The notes beneath the pieces were generated by a model. That model was not told the origin of the DNA. It was given only the letters and a program-made list of their open reading frames with translations, and searched no databases. Source: Stenotrophomonas hibiscicola ATCC 19867 (lineage in GTDB: Bacteria; Pseudomonadota; Gammaproteobacteria; Xanthomonadales; Xanthomonadaceae). Taken from it: 64,000 bases of DNA. The position numbers and the translations under genes are program-made. The stretch lies in assembly GCF_000382065.1 (NCBI RefSeq), contig NZ_KB907506.1, positions 44,987-108,986 of the forward strand, given 5' to 3'. Shown piece after piece: positions 34,309 to 41,912 of the stretch (the stretch's first letter is position 1; every line of letters starts with the position of its first letter).

Positions 34309-35001
34309 TCAGACCTTGCAGCCGTCCGGGCCGCAGGCCTCGTCGCCAGCCGGAGTGGCCGGGGCCCCCTGTTCGGCCGCGATCTGGCGCAGCGCGTTGG
34401 CAAAGGCTTCGGGCGGCTGCGCCCCGGAAATGGCCCACTTCCCATCGATCACGAAGGTCGGCACCGAGGAAATGCCCAATGCATGGGCCTGCGCCAGCTT
34501 GGCCTCCACCTCGGCCAGGCCGCGATCGGAGGCCAGCATCTGCGTGATTTCACCATCGTCCAGGCCGCCAGCCACGCCGGCGTTCACCAGCACGGCGGTA
34601 TCGGCCAGATTCTGGCCTTGCTCGAAGTGGGCGCGGAACAGCGCTTCACCCACCGCGTCCTGCACGCCGTGCTCGCCGGCCAGCCACAGCAGCCGGTGCG
34701 CCGGCAGCGTGGTCACCCGCACCTGGCGCTGGTTGAAATCCATCGGCAGCCCCTCCGCGCGTGCGGTGGTCTGGGTCTGGCCGAGGATCTGCTCGGTGCG
34801 CTCGACGCCCCCGAACTTGCGCGCATAGGCCTCGCGCAGCGGCACCGGGGTGTCGTCCGCATCCGGGTCCAGCTGGAACGGCTGCCAGTGGATATCGAGG
34901 TCAGGCGCATTGGCGCCCAGCAACTGCACGCCCTGCTGGAAACGATGCTTGCCAATCCAGCACCAGGGGCAGACCACGTCGGAGTAGATGTCGATTCTCA
35001 T
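34309..35001 (-). CDS. DsbA/FrnE-family thioredoxin-fold oxidoreductase
   Basis: 230 aa from the ATG at 35001; a GTG two codons earlier is also possible. The redox motif is CPWC in DVVCPWCWIGKHRF, and the cis-Pro loop is ISSVPTFVIDGKWAISG. The helical insert and length match FrnE-type 2-hydroxychromene isomerase-like DsbA proteins. There is no signal peptide, so it is cytoplasmic. An extra CGPDGC pair sits at the C-terminus, as in some FrnE proteins with an additional CX3C motif. Confidence 0.88.
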   Translation of the reverse strand: MRIDIYSDVVCPWCWIGKHRFQQGVQLLGANAPDLDIHWQPFQLDPDADDTPVPLREAYARKFGGVERTEQILGQTQTTARAEGLPMDFNQRQVRVTTLPAHRLLWLAGEHGVQDAVGEALFRAHFEQGQNLADTAVLVNAGVAGGLDDGEITQMLASDRGLAEVEAKLAQAHALGISSVPTFVIDGKWAISGAQPPEAFANALRQIAAEQGAPATPAGDEACGPDGCKV

Positions 35002-35031
35002 CCCCACGACATGGGGACCGCCTTCCTCGAT

Positions 35032-35107
35032 AAAAGGGGACGGAGGGGATCAAGTCGCTTTCCGCACAGGCGGGGTAAAGACGACTTAATCCCCTCCGTC
35101 CCCTTTT
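35032..35107. repeat. 26-bp inverted repeat with CCCCTCCGTCCCC core
   Basis: Arms 35032-35057 and 35082-35107 are complementary with one mismatch and are separated by 24 bases. The right arm starts 7 bases after the stop of the CYTH gene and ends in a T run (in reverse an A run). The same 26-mer occurs once as a single arm at 10493-10518, again directly behind a stop codon. Confidence 0.85.
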
Positions 35108-35114
35108 TGGGGGT

Positions 35115-35600
35115 TCACCACTGTGAATACGGGCGGCTGGCCAGGGCAACGTTGTAGTAACGGGCGTCATCGGTCACTTCGGCACCGACCCAGTCCGGCA
35201 GGTCGATGGCTTGGTCGGCGCTTTCCAGCTCGACCTCGGCCACCACCAGGCCGGCGTTGTCACCGAGGAACTCGTCCACTTCCCAGGTCAGCCCGGCGTG
35301 TTCGACCAGATGGCGGCGCTTGTCGATCAGCCCGCCTACGCACAGTGCAAGCAACGCGCGCGCGTCTTCCACCGGGATCGGGTAGTCGAACTCCTGCCGG
35401 GTATGCCCGAGGGTGCGCGACTTCAGGTTCAGCGCGGCATGCTCGCCTTCGATGCGCACGCGCACCGAGGCATTCTGGGTCCCGCGGTCGAGCGCGCCCA
35501 TATCGTTGATGTAGCCCTGCGCCATCGGGATCACCCGATGCGCGGCGGAGCGCCAGCCATCACTGCTGACTAGGAATTTGCGTTCGATTTCGATGCCCAT
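35115..35600 (-). CDS. CYTH-domain protein (triphosphate tunnel fold)
   Basis: 161 aa from the ATG at 35600. The ExExK signature is at the N-terminus (MGIEIERKFLV), followed by VRVRIEGEHAALNLKS, EFDYPIPVEDA and VDEFLGDNAGLVVAEVELES, i.e. alternating charged beta-strands of the tunnel. It is probably an inorganic triphosphatase or related polyphosphate-binding enzyme; this short single-domain type lacks a CHAD domain. Confidence 0.88.
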   Translation of the reverse strand: MGIEIERKFLVSSDGWRSAAHRVIPMAQGYINDMGALDRGTQNASVRVRIEGEHAALNLKSRTLGHTRQEFDYPIPVEDARALLALCVGGLIDKRRHLVEHAGLTWEVDEFLGDNAGLVVAEVELESADQAIDLPDWVGAEVTDDARYYNVALASRPYSQW

Positions 35601-35634
35601 GGCGCAATTATGCGCCACGGGTGATGACAACCGC

Positions 35635-36969
35635 TCAGCGCTTCTCGAAGACCGCGATGCTTTCCACATGCGCGGTGTGCGGGAACATGTCCATGGCACC
35701 GGCGCTGACCAGGGTGAAGCCCTGTTCGTTGACCAGATAGCCGGCATCGCGTGCCAGTGAGCCCGGGTGGCAGCTCACGTAGACAATGCGCTTGAACTGC
35801 TTCAGCGGCAGCTGCTGCAGCACCTCGATCGCGCCCGAGCGCGGCGGATCCAGCAGCAGCTTGTCGAAGCCCTGGCGCATCCACGGGGTGCTGCGCTGGT
35901 CCTGGGTCAGGTCGGCGCTGAAGAACTGGGCGTTGGCCAGGCCATTGCGCTCAGCATTCTCACGGGCGCGCGCGACGAGGCCGGCATCGCCTTCCACGCC
36001 AACGACCTCGCGCACGCGGCGGGCCAGCGGCAGAGTGAAATTGCCCAGGCCGCAGAACAGGTCCAGCACGCGCTCGTCCTCACCCGGCTCCAGCAGATCC
36101 AGGGCATGGGCGATCATCTTCTCGTTCAGCTTGGCGTTGACCTGGATGAAGTCCAGCGGGCGGAACGCCAGTTCGACATCCCACGGCGCCAGCCGGAACG
36201 ACAGCGGCACGCCCTGCCCGTCCAGCGGATGTACGGTGTCCACCCCGCCCGGCTGCAGGTAGATGGCAAAGCCATGCTGCTGGCCGAAGGCAGCCCAGGC
36301 CGCACGGTCCGCATCGCTGAGTGGCTGCAGGTGGCGCACGGTCAGGACCACGGCCTGGTCGCCGGCGATGAACTCAATCTGCGGGATATCGCGCTTGCCA
36401 TCGAGCGATTCGATGAAGGTGGACAGCGCCTCGACCTTGGTGCCGATCTCCGGGATCACGGTCAGGCACTGGCTGAGGTCGGCGACGAAACGCGGATCCT
36501 GTTCACGGAAGCCGACCAGGGTCTTGTCCTTCTTCTCGACCCGGCGCACGGAGAAGCGGCCCTTGCGACGGTAACCCCAGCTATCGCCGACCAGCGGCGC
36601 AAGCACGGTGCCCGGCTTCACATGGCCGATCCGCTCCAGGTTGTCCATCAGCACGCGCTGCTTGGCGACGATCTGCTGGTCTTCGTCCAGGTGCTGCAGC
36701 ACGCAGCCGGCGCAGGTGCCGAAATGCGGGCACTTCGGGGTCACGCGCTGCGGCGAGGCCTGCAGAACTTCCAGAGTGCGCGCTTCGTCGAAATGGCGGC
36801 TGCGGGCCGTCTGTTCGGCCGTCACCACCTCACCCGGCAGGGCACCGCTGACGAAGGTGACCTTGCCGCCCTCGCCTTCACGGCGGGCGACGCCGCGACC
36901 ATCATGGCTGAGGTCGAGGATTTCGGTCTGGAACGGGGTACGGTCGATGCGGGAGCGGGATCGGGCCAC
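35635..36969 (-). CDS. rlmD: 23S rRNA (uracil-1939-C5)-methyltransferase RlmD
   Basis: 444 aa from a GTG at 36969 (E. coli RlmD is 433 aa). An N-terminal TRAM domain (ILDLSHDGRGVAR) is followed by the [4Fe-4S] cysteines CPHFGTCAGCVLQH with a later Cys in ADLSQC. The SAM-binding motif is VLDLFCGLGNFTLPLA, and the catalytic region has LLLDPPRSGA and YVSCHPGSLARD, with the nucleophile Cys. It methylates U1939 of 23S rRNA. No strong Shine-Dalgarno is seen before the GTG. Confidence 0.93.
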   Translation of the reverse strand: MARSRSRIDRTPFQTEILDLSHDGRGVARREGEGGKVTFVSGALPGEVVTAEQTARSRHFDEARTLEVLQASPQRVTPKCPHFGTCAGCVLQHLDEDQQIVAKQRVLMDNLERIGHVKPGTVLAPLVGDSWGYRRKGRFSVRRVEKKDKTLVGFREQDPRFVADLSQCLTVIPEIGTKVEALSTFIESLDGKRDIPQIEFIAGDQAVVLTVRHLQPLSDADRAAWAAFGQQHGFAIYLQPGGVDTVHPLDGQGVPLSFRLAPWDVELAFRPLDFIQVNAKLNEKMIAHALDLLEPGEDERVLDLFCGLGNFTLPLARRVREVVGVEGDAGLVARARENAERNGLANAQFFSADLTQDQRSTPWMRQGFDKLLLDPPRSGAIEVLQQLPLKQFKRIVYVSCHPGSLARDAGYLVNEQGFTLVSAGAMDMFPHTAHVESIAVFEKR

Positions 36970-37096
36970 GTGGCAACAGGCTGCGGGCAAAAATGGGGGC
37001 GTATTGTCGCAGATCCTGACCGGCAGGGTCCGGACCCGCTTGCGCCCGCCGCCGCCGTGCTTGATGATTGCAGCAGCTGACATGGAGGCAGCCCTG

Positions 37097-37825
37097 ATGC
37101 AGATGACCCCGCGGGCCGGCCGGCCCCGCTTCCTGCTTGTCGAGGACGACATCATCAGCCGCGGTTTTTTCAAGGCGGCGTTGGAAACGTTACCGGCGGA
37201 TGTGGACACCGCAGATTCGCTGGCCAGCGCTTTGGCCAGCGCCGAACCCGGCGCGCACGACCTGTGGCTGATCGACGTCAACCTGCCTGACGGCAATGGC
37301 GCGCAGCTGCTGCGCGAACTGCGCCGTTCACATCCCGACACCCCGGCGTTGGCACATACCGCTGACGGTGACACGTCCATCCATGCCCGCCTGCGCGAAG
37401 CTGGCTTCAGCGACACCCTGGTCAAGCCGCTGGGCCGCGACCAGTTGCTGAAGGCGGTGCGCCGCGCACTGGTGAACAGCCCGGCGGGGATCTCCGTTGC
37501 CCCGGCCCCGGCAGCGGTCGAGCTGCAGGTGCAGGACTGGGACGAGACAGCGGCACTGGCCGCGCTCAATGGCCAGCGCAACCACTTGATCGCCCTGCGC
37601 GAACTGTTCCTGGCCGAGCTGCCGGGGGTGCGTGACGCGGTCGAGCAGGCGGTGGACCAGCATGATGAGCGTCAGCTGCGCAGCCAGTTGCACCGGTTGC
37701 AGGCGAGCTGTGGGTTCGTGGGCGCGGCACGCTTGGCCCGGGCGGTGCGCCAACTGCATCATGCGCCGGAGTCCGGGCAGGCCCAGGATGGGTTCCGCGC
37801 GGCGGTGGCGGCCCTGCTGCATTGA
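37097..37825 (+). CDS. Response regulator receiver-Hpt protein (no DNA-binding domain)
   Basis: 242 aa from the ATG at 37097 (GGAGG eight bases upstream); an ATG at 37082 is in frame. The receiver domain is at about 12-125: acidic pair FLLVEDD, phosphoacceptor Asp in LWLIDVNLPDGNG, and Lys in LVKPLGRDQLL. The C-terminal Hpt domain, about 145-240, has the phospho-His in LHRLQASCGFVGAARL. It can therefore receive and relay phosphate but has no output domain. No kinase gene is adjacent, so it is an orphan phosphorelay part. Its stop codon adjoins repeat P3. Confidence 0.88.
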   Translation: MQMTPRAGRPRFLLVEDDIISRGFFKAALETLPADVDTADSLASALASAEPGAHDLWLIDVNLPDGNGAQLLRELRRSHPDTPALAHTADGDTSIHARLREAGFSDTLVKPLGRDQLLKAVRRALVNSPAGISVAPAPAAVELQVQDWDETAALAALNGQRNHLIALRELFLAELPGVRDAVEQAVDQHDERQLRSQLHRLQASCGFVGAARLARAVRQLHHAPESGQAQDGFRAAVAALLH

Positions 37826-38030
37826 GGGTTGGTCGGCAGGGCTGCGCCCTGCACATGCAGAGGCTTCAAGCCAAGGCAACAGCAACAGCAACAGCTGGCA
37901 TTCCGTGGGGTGGCGGGGCGGTGTCGGAGTGCGGGGACGCCGTAAACCCGTCCATGGGGGCTTGGCAGCCGCATCCATGCGGCTGACACCCCGCACTCCG
38001 ACACCCCCCACCTCTGACAGTTTGCCGCGA
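37826..38030. repeat. Long modular palindrome, copy P3
   Basis: It starts at the TGA of the receiver-Hpt gene: GGGTTGG, then hairpin GGCAGGGCTGCGCCCTGC, GCAGAGGC, a purine-rich stretch with repeated CAACAG, GGCATTCCGTGGGG, arm GGCGGGGCGGTGTCGG, core GACGCCGTAAACCCGTCC and ATGGGGGCTTGGCAGCC, closing arm CCGACACCCCCCACC, then CTGACAGTTT. It faces copy P4 tail to tail. Confidence 0.88.
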
Positions 38031-38034
38031 TCGG

Positions 38035-38057
38035 GTAGATCCACGCCATGCGTGGAT
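38035..38057 (+). repeat. SMAG/REP-like palindrome, ATCCACG type
   Basis: GTAG followed by ATCCACGCCATGCGTGGAT, a 7-8 bp stem. The same stem type is seen at 12406, 12451 and 56147. It lies in the spacer between P3 and P4. Confidence 0.8.
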
Positions 38058-38088
38058 GAATTTCTGTCAGATATCGAAATTCAAACTG

Positions 38089-38129
38089 GGGGTCAGATCC
38101 GTTTTCCGAAGGAAAACGGATCTGACCCC
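38089..38129. repeat. Perfect 19-bp stem palindrome, GGGGTCAGATCCG type
   Basis: GGGGTCAGATCCGTTTTCC (38089-38107), GAA loop, then its exact complement (38111-38129). A diverged copy is at 56081-56116. It lies midway between repeats P3 and P4. Confidence 0.88.
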
Positions 38130-38148
38130 ATTGCCATTCCGACAGCTC

Positions 38149-38341
38149 GCGGAAAACTGTCGAAGGCGGGGTGGGTCCGGTTGCGGGAGTGTCCGCGGCA
38201 TGGATGCCGCGGCCAAGCCCCCATGGATGGGTTTACGGCGTCTCCCGCAACCGGACCCACCCCGCCTACCCACGAGTAGCCAGCTTTTGCCGTTGCCGTT
38301 GATTCGGCAGGTGCAGGGCTGCAAGCCCTGCCGAACACCCC
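38149..38341. repeat. Long modular palindrome, copy P4 (opposite orientation)
   Basis: Read on the minus strand from the recO stop: GGGTGTTCGGCAGGGC, arm GGCGGGGTGGGTCCGG, core GACGCCGTAAACCCATCC and ATGGGGGCTTGGCCGC, closing arm, then CGACAGTTTTCCGC. The core is nearly identical to P3 and P7 while the arm sequence (CGGTTGCGGGAG) is its own and still pairs perfectly with its partner, indicating compensatory change or arm replacement. P3 to P4 fills the 516-bp gap. Confidence 0.88.
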
Positions 38342-39061
38342 CTATCTGCGGGGTGCGAGCTGCTCGAGCATTTCCCAGGACTTCAGGCCGCGCGGCCCGA
38401 GGTGATGGGCCAGCACCCGCCGCATCGGCAGGCGCAGGCTGGCCAGGTCGGCGGCAGCGGGCTCTTCGTCGGCCGCCAACGCCAGCAGCGCCGAGCCAGT
38501 GGCCGCCGCCCGGCGCTCCCCGCCGCGCTCGCTCAGCAGTCGCTGCGCGCCTTCCTGAGGATCCAGTTCGTAGCGCGCCGCCGGGTCGATCGGCTGGCCA
38601 TCGCTGGCGCTGTCCAGATCGAAACCCAGGCCCAGCGCGGACAGCAGCTCGCGTTCGAAGCGACGCAGGGTCCAGGCCAGGCCGGCGCCCACAGCCAGCC
38701 GCGCACGTGCCTCGCCGTAGGCCAGGTACAACCCGGGCAGCGGGTCCTGGCGCGGGGCCAGGCGCAGGGTCAGTTCACTCAGGTAGAAGCCGGCCAACAT
38801 CGCCTGGCCGACCAGGCGTGGCGCGGCATCCAGCGCCTCGGCACCGCGCAGCTGGGCCAGTTCACCGCGCTGCTGGGCACTGAAGCGTATCCATTGCAAT
38901 GGCTGCAGGGCAGCGCGCAGCACCTGGCCCTTGGCGGTTGACACACCACGCGCGAGCAGGCCGATACGGCCATGCTGCGCGCTCAGCACTTCGACCAGCA
39001 GGCTGGTCTCGCGGTAGGCCCGTGCATGCAGCACGAAGCCGGTGTCGTCCTCGATCAGCAT
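38342..39061 (-). CDS. recO: DNA repair protein RecO
   Basis: 239 aa. The OB-fold N-terminus has FVLHARAYRETSLLVEVLS and GRIGLLARGVSTAKGQ; the helical middle has AMLAGFYLSELTLRLAP; the C-terminus has LGPRGLKSWEMLEQL. It mediates RecA loading in the RecFOR pathway with strand annealing. Gene order era-recO on the minus strand is the usual one. The stop codon adjoins repeat P4. Confidence 0.93.
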   Translation of the reverse strand: MLIEDDTGFVLHARAYRETSLLVEVLSAQHGRIGLLARGVSTAKGQVLRAALQPLQWIRFSAQQRGELAQLRGAEALDAAPRLVGQAMLAGFYLSELTLRLAPRQDPLPGLYLAYGEARARLAVGAGLAWTLRRFERELLSALGLGFDLDSASDGQPIDPAARYELDPQEGAQRLLSERGGERRAAATGSALLALAADEEPAAADLASLRLPMRRVLAHHLGPRGLKSWEMLEQLAPRR

Positions 39062-39079
39062 CGAAGCGACCGCAACGAC

Positions 39080-39976
39080 TTACTCGTAACCGAAGGCCTT
39101 CAGTGCGGCCTCGTCGTCGGACCAGCCTTCACGCACGCGCACCCAGGTCTCCAGGAACACCTTGGCCCCGAACAAACGTTCCATCTGCAGGCGGGACTTG
39201 GCGCCGATCTCCTTCAGCCGGGTGCCACCCTTGCCGATCACGATCGCCTTCTGGCCTTCACGTTCGACCCAGATAACCGCACCGATGCGCAGCAGGTTGC
39301 CATCTTCGGTGAAACGCTCGATTTCCACCGTGGTGGCATACGGCAGCTCCTCACCGAGCTGGCGCATCAGCTGCTCGCGCACCAGTTCACCGGCCAGGAA
39401 ACGCTGGCTGCGGTCGGTGATCTCGTCCTCGCCGAACATTGGCGGGGCTTCCGGCAGCAGCTTCAGCACATCGCGCACCAGCGCTTCCAGGCCGTTGCGC
39501 TTCTGCGCGGAGATCGGATGCACGGCGGCGAAGTCGCGACCTTCGGTCACCTGCTGCAGGAACGGCAGCAGCGCGCCCTTCTCCTTCAGGCGATCGATCT
39601 TGTTGACCACCAGCACCACCGGAATGCCAGCGTCGCGCAGCACATTGAAAGCCAGGCTGTCCTCTTCATCCCAGCGGCCGGCTTCGATCACCAGCAGGCC
39701 GGCGTCGACGCCTTCCAGCGAGCCGCGCGCAGCGCGGTTCATCACCCGGTTCATCGCCCGCTTCTGCACCTTGTGCAGGCCGGGGGTGTCGACCAGCACC
39801 AGCTGTCCTTCCGGATAGGTGGCGATGCCCAGCAGGCGATGGCGCGTGGTCTGCGGGCGGTTGGAAACGATGCTGACCTTGGCGCCGACCAGGGCATTGG
39901 TCAGGGTCGATTTGCCCACGTTCGGGCGGCCGATGACGGCCACGCTGCCGCAATGATGGGAAGTTTGTTCGCTCAC
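39080..39976 (-). CDS. era: GTPase Era
   Basis: 298 aa. G1 GRPNVGKSTLTNAL, G2 QTTRHRLLG, G3 DTPGLHK, G4 NKIDRLKEK and G5 ISAQKRNGL are followed by the C-terminal KH domain with VIGKGGTRLKEIG. It binds the 3' end of 16S rRNA and assists 30S maturation. The start overlaps the rnc stop by 4 bp. Confidence 0.97.
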   Translation of the reverse strand: MSEQTSHHCGSVAVIGRPNVGKSTLTNALVGAKVSIVSNRPQTTRHRLLGIATYPEGQLVLVDTPGLHKVQKRAMNRVMNRAARGSLEGVDAGLLVIEAGRWDEEDSLAFNVLRDAGIPVVLVVNKIDRLKEKGALLPFLQQVTEGRDFAAVHPISAQKRNGLEALVRDVLKLLPEAPPMFGEDEITDRSQRFLAGELVREQLMRQLGEELPYATTVEIERFTEDGNLLRIGAVIWVEREGQKAIVIGKGGTRLKEIGAKSRLQMERLFGAKVFLETWVRVREGWSDDEAALKAFGYE

Positions 39977-40653
39977 TTGGAATCCAGTTGTTCTAGGACG
40001 GCCGCAGCCGCCTGTTGTTCGGCAAGCCGCCGCGAGGCGCCTTCGCCCTCGGTGCTGGCGGCCGGGTCGGCTACGTTGCAGCGTACCCGGAAGTGCTTGG
40101 CGTGGTCGTCACCGGATTCTGACACCAGCTCGTACTGCGGCAACGCCTTCTGTCGGGCCTGCAGCCATTCCTGCAGGCGGGTCTTGGGATCCTTCTCAGG
40201 CCGGCCCGAGGCCGGCAGCGCCTCGATCGAAGCACTGAACCAGGGCAGCACCACTGCCCGGCAGGCCTCGAAGCCGGCATCCAGGTAGATCGCAGCCACC
40301 ACGGCTTCCACCGCATCGGCCAGGATCGAGTCGCGGCGATGACCACCGGACTTCATTTCGCCCGGGCCCAAGGTCAGCCGCTCGCCCAGTTCCAGGCTGC
40401 GCCCGATCACCGCAAGCGCGCCTTCACGCACCAGCTCTGCGCGGGCACGGGTCATCGCCCCTTCGTCGGCCTTGGGCCAGCGCCGGTACAACGCCTCGGC
40501 CGCCATCATGTTGACGATGCTGTCGCCAAGGAACTCCAGCCGCTCATTGTGCGGCGCACCGGCACTGCGATGCGTCAGCGCCTGCTTGAGCAGCGCCGGG
40601 TCGCTGAAGGCATGACCGATCAGGTCGCCACGTTGGATGAATTTACTGGGCAC
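39973..40653 (-). CDS. rnc: Ribonuclease III
   Basis: 226 aa from a GTG. The catalytic signature is NERLEFLGDSIVNMM, and DAVEAVVAAIYLDAGF is the second acidic site. The double-stranded RNA-binding domain (about 150-226) begins DPKTRLQEWLQ and ends ASRRLAEQQAAAAVLEQL. It processes rRNA and structured mRNAs; the many long hairpins in this window would be natural substrates. It overlaps era and the DUF4845 gene. Confidence 0.96.
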   Translation of the reverse strand: MPSKFIQRGDLIGHAFSDPALLKQALTHRSAGAPHNERLEFLGDSIVNMMAAEALYRRWPKADEGAMTRARAELVREGALAVIGRSLELGERLTLGPGEMKSGGHRRDSILADAVEAVVAAIYLDAGFEACRAVVLPWFSASIEALPASGRPEKDPKTRLQEWLQARQKALPQYELVSESGDDHAKHFRVRCNVADPAASTEGEGASRRLAEQQAAAAVLEQLDSK

Positions 40654-41026
40654 CGCTTCGTGTCAGGTCCTGGGAAGAATCGAATTTGCCAACCACATCG
40701 AGGTTGCCGATCAGCTGACGGCGCACTTCGTAGTTGACCTTGAGGGTCCAGCCATTGTCGCGACGGTCGAACTTCACGTTGGCCGGCTTCACGTTGTCCG
40801 AGTAGTTGATGTACAGGCGCTTGAAGAACAGGTCCTGGATGCGCGCCGGCTCCATGCTGCCCACGCCCGGCTCGTTGGCCAGGCTCTTCATCGCCGAGCG
40901 CACAGCGTAGTACTCCTGATACATCGGGAACAGCTTCATGCCGATGTAGAGGAAGAAGCCCACCACGATCAGGACCGTCAGGAACGAGGTCAAGGTCATG
41001 CCACGCTGCGTGTTCATCGTCTTCAT
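40643..41026 (-). CDS. DUF4845 membrane protein
   Basis: 127 aa from the ATG at 41026. One N-terminal membrane segment (LTSFLTVLIVVGFFLYIGMK) follows a basic, pilin-like start (MKTMNTQRGMTLTSF). The rest is a small pseudopilin-like domain (PMYQEYYAVRSAMKSLANEP). DUF4845 is regularly found between lepB and rnc in these bacteria; its function is unknown. It overlaps rnc by 11 bp. Confidence 0.85.
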   Translation of the reverse strand: MKTMNTQRGMTLTSFLTVLIVVGFFLYIGMKLFPMYQEYYAVRSAMKSLANEPGVGSMEPARIQDLFFKRLYINYSDNVKPANVKFDRRDNGWTLKVNYEVRRQLIGNLDVVGKFDSSQDLTRSGAQ

Positions 41027-41063
41027 TGCGTTCTCCCCAGATACGCGTTGGATGTGAAGGTAC

Positions 41064-41858
41064 TCAGTTGATGCTCGAGCCGATCCGCGACGGCTCGAAG
41101 CCATCCTTGCACAACCAGCCTTGGCAGTTCAGCCAGATCAGGAACGCCTTGCCGCGCAGGTTTTCTTCCGGCAGCAGGCCCCAGAACCGGCCATCATCGC
41201 TGTTGTCGCGGTTGTCGCCCATCACCAGGTACTTGCCCGCCGGCACGGTCCACTGGCCCTGGCCGCGCGGATAGTCGGTCTCCAGCACCGTGTGGGTGCG
41301 GCCCGGCAGGTGCTCGAGCAGCAGGTTGGCGCCCTCGCCCTGGCCCTTGTGGCCGGCGTAGATACCCTTGTTGTCATACTTCAGCGGCTCGCCGTTGAGG
41401 ATCACGCCGTCGCCTTCAAAGACCACGGTGTCACCCGGCACGCCGATCACGCGCTTGATGAAGTTCTCGCCCTTGGCCGGATCGTTCTCGCCATGGCCGG
41501 GGAAGTGGAACACCACCACGTCACCACGCGACGGCTCGCCAAACGGCACTATCTTGGTGTTGCTGATCGGCAGGCGCAGGCCATAGGAGAACTTGTTGAC
41601 CAGGATGAAATCGCCGATCAGCAGGTTCGGCATCATCGAACTGGATGGAATCTTGTACGGCTCCGCAATGAAGCTGCGCACGACCAGCACGATCGCCAGC
41701 ACCGGGAAGAACGCACGCGAGTAATCCACCAGCACCGGCTCGGAATCGAGCAGGCCCGCGCGCTGGGCGCGACGCTTGGCGAGGTACAGCTTGTCCGCAA
41801 GCAGGATCAGGCCCGAGGCCAGGGTCAGCACGACCAGGAGGATCTCAAACAGTTTCAT
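41064..41858 (-). CDS. lepB: Signal peptidase I
   Basis: 264 aa. Two N-terminal membrane segments come first. The catalytic Ser is in IPSSSMMPNLLIGDFILVNK, the Lys in NFIKRVIGVPGDTV, and the C-terminal box is VMGDNRDNSDDGRFWG. It cleaves secretory signal peptides at the periplasmic face. It lies between lepA and DUF4845 in the conserved minus-strand block. Confidence 0.96.
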   Translation of the reverse strand: MKLFEILLVVLTLASGLILLADKLYLAKRRAQRAGLLDSEPVLVDYSRAFFPVLAIVLVVRSFIAEPYKIPSSSMMPNLLIGDFILVNKFSYGLRLPISNTKIVPFGEPSRGDVVVFHFPGHGENDPAKGENFIKRVIGVPGDTVVFEGDGVILNGEPLKYDNKGIYAGHKGQGEGANLLLEHLPGRTHTVLETDYPRGQGQWTVPAGKYLVMGDNRDNSDDGRFWGLLPEENLRGKAFLIWLNCQGWLCKDGFEPSRIGSSIN

Positions 41859-41912
41859 TCAGGGTCCTTTGCAACGTCACCAGACGACCGGCCCCGCAGG
41901 GCCGGTGCGGGC

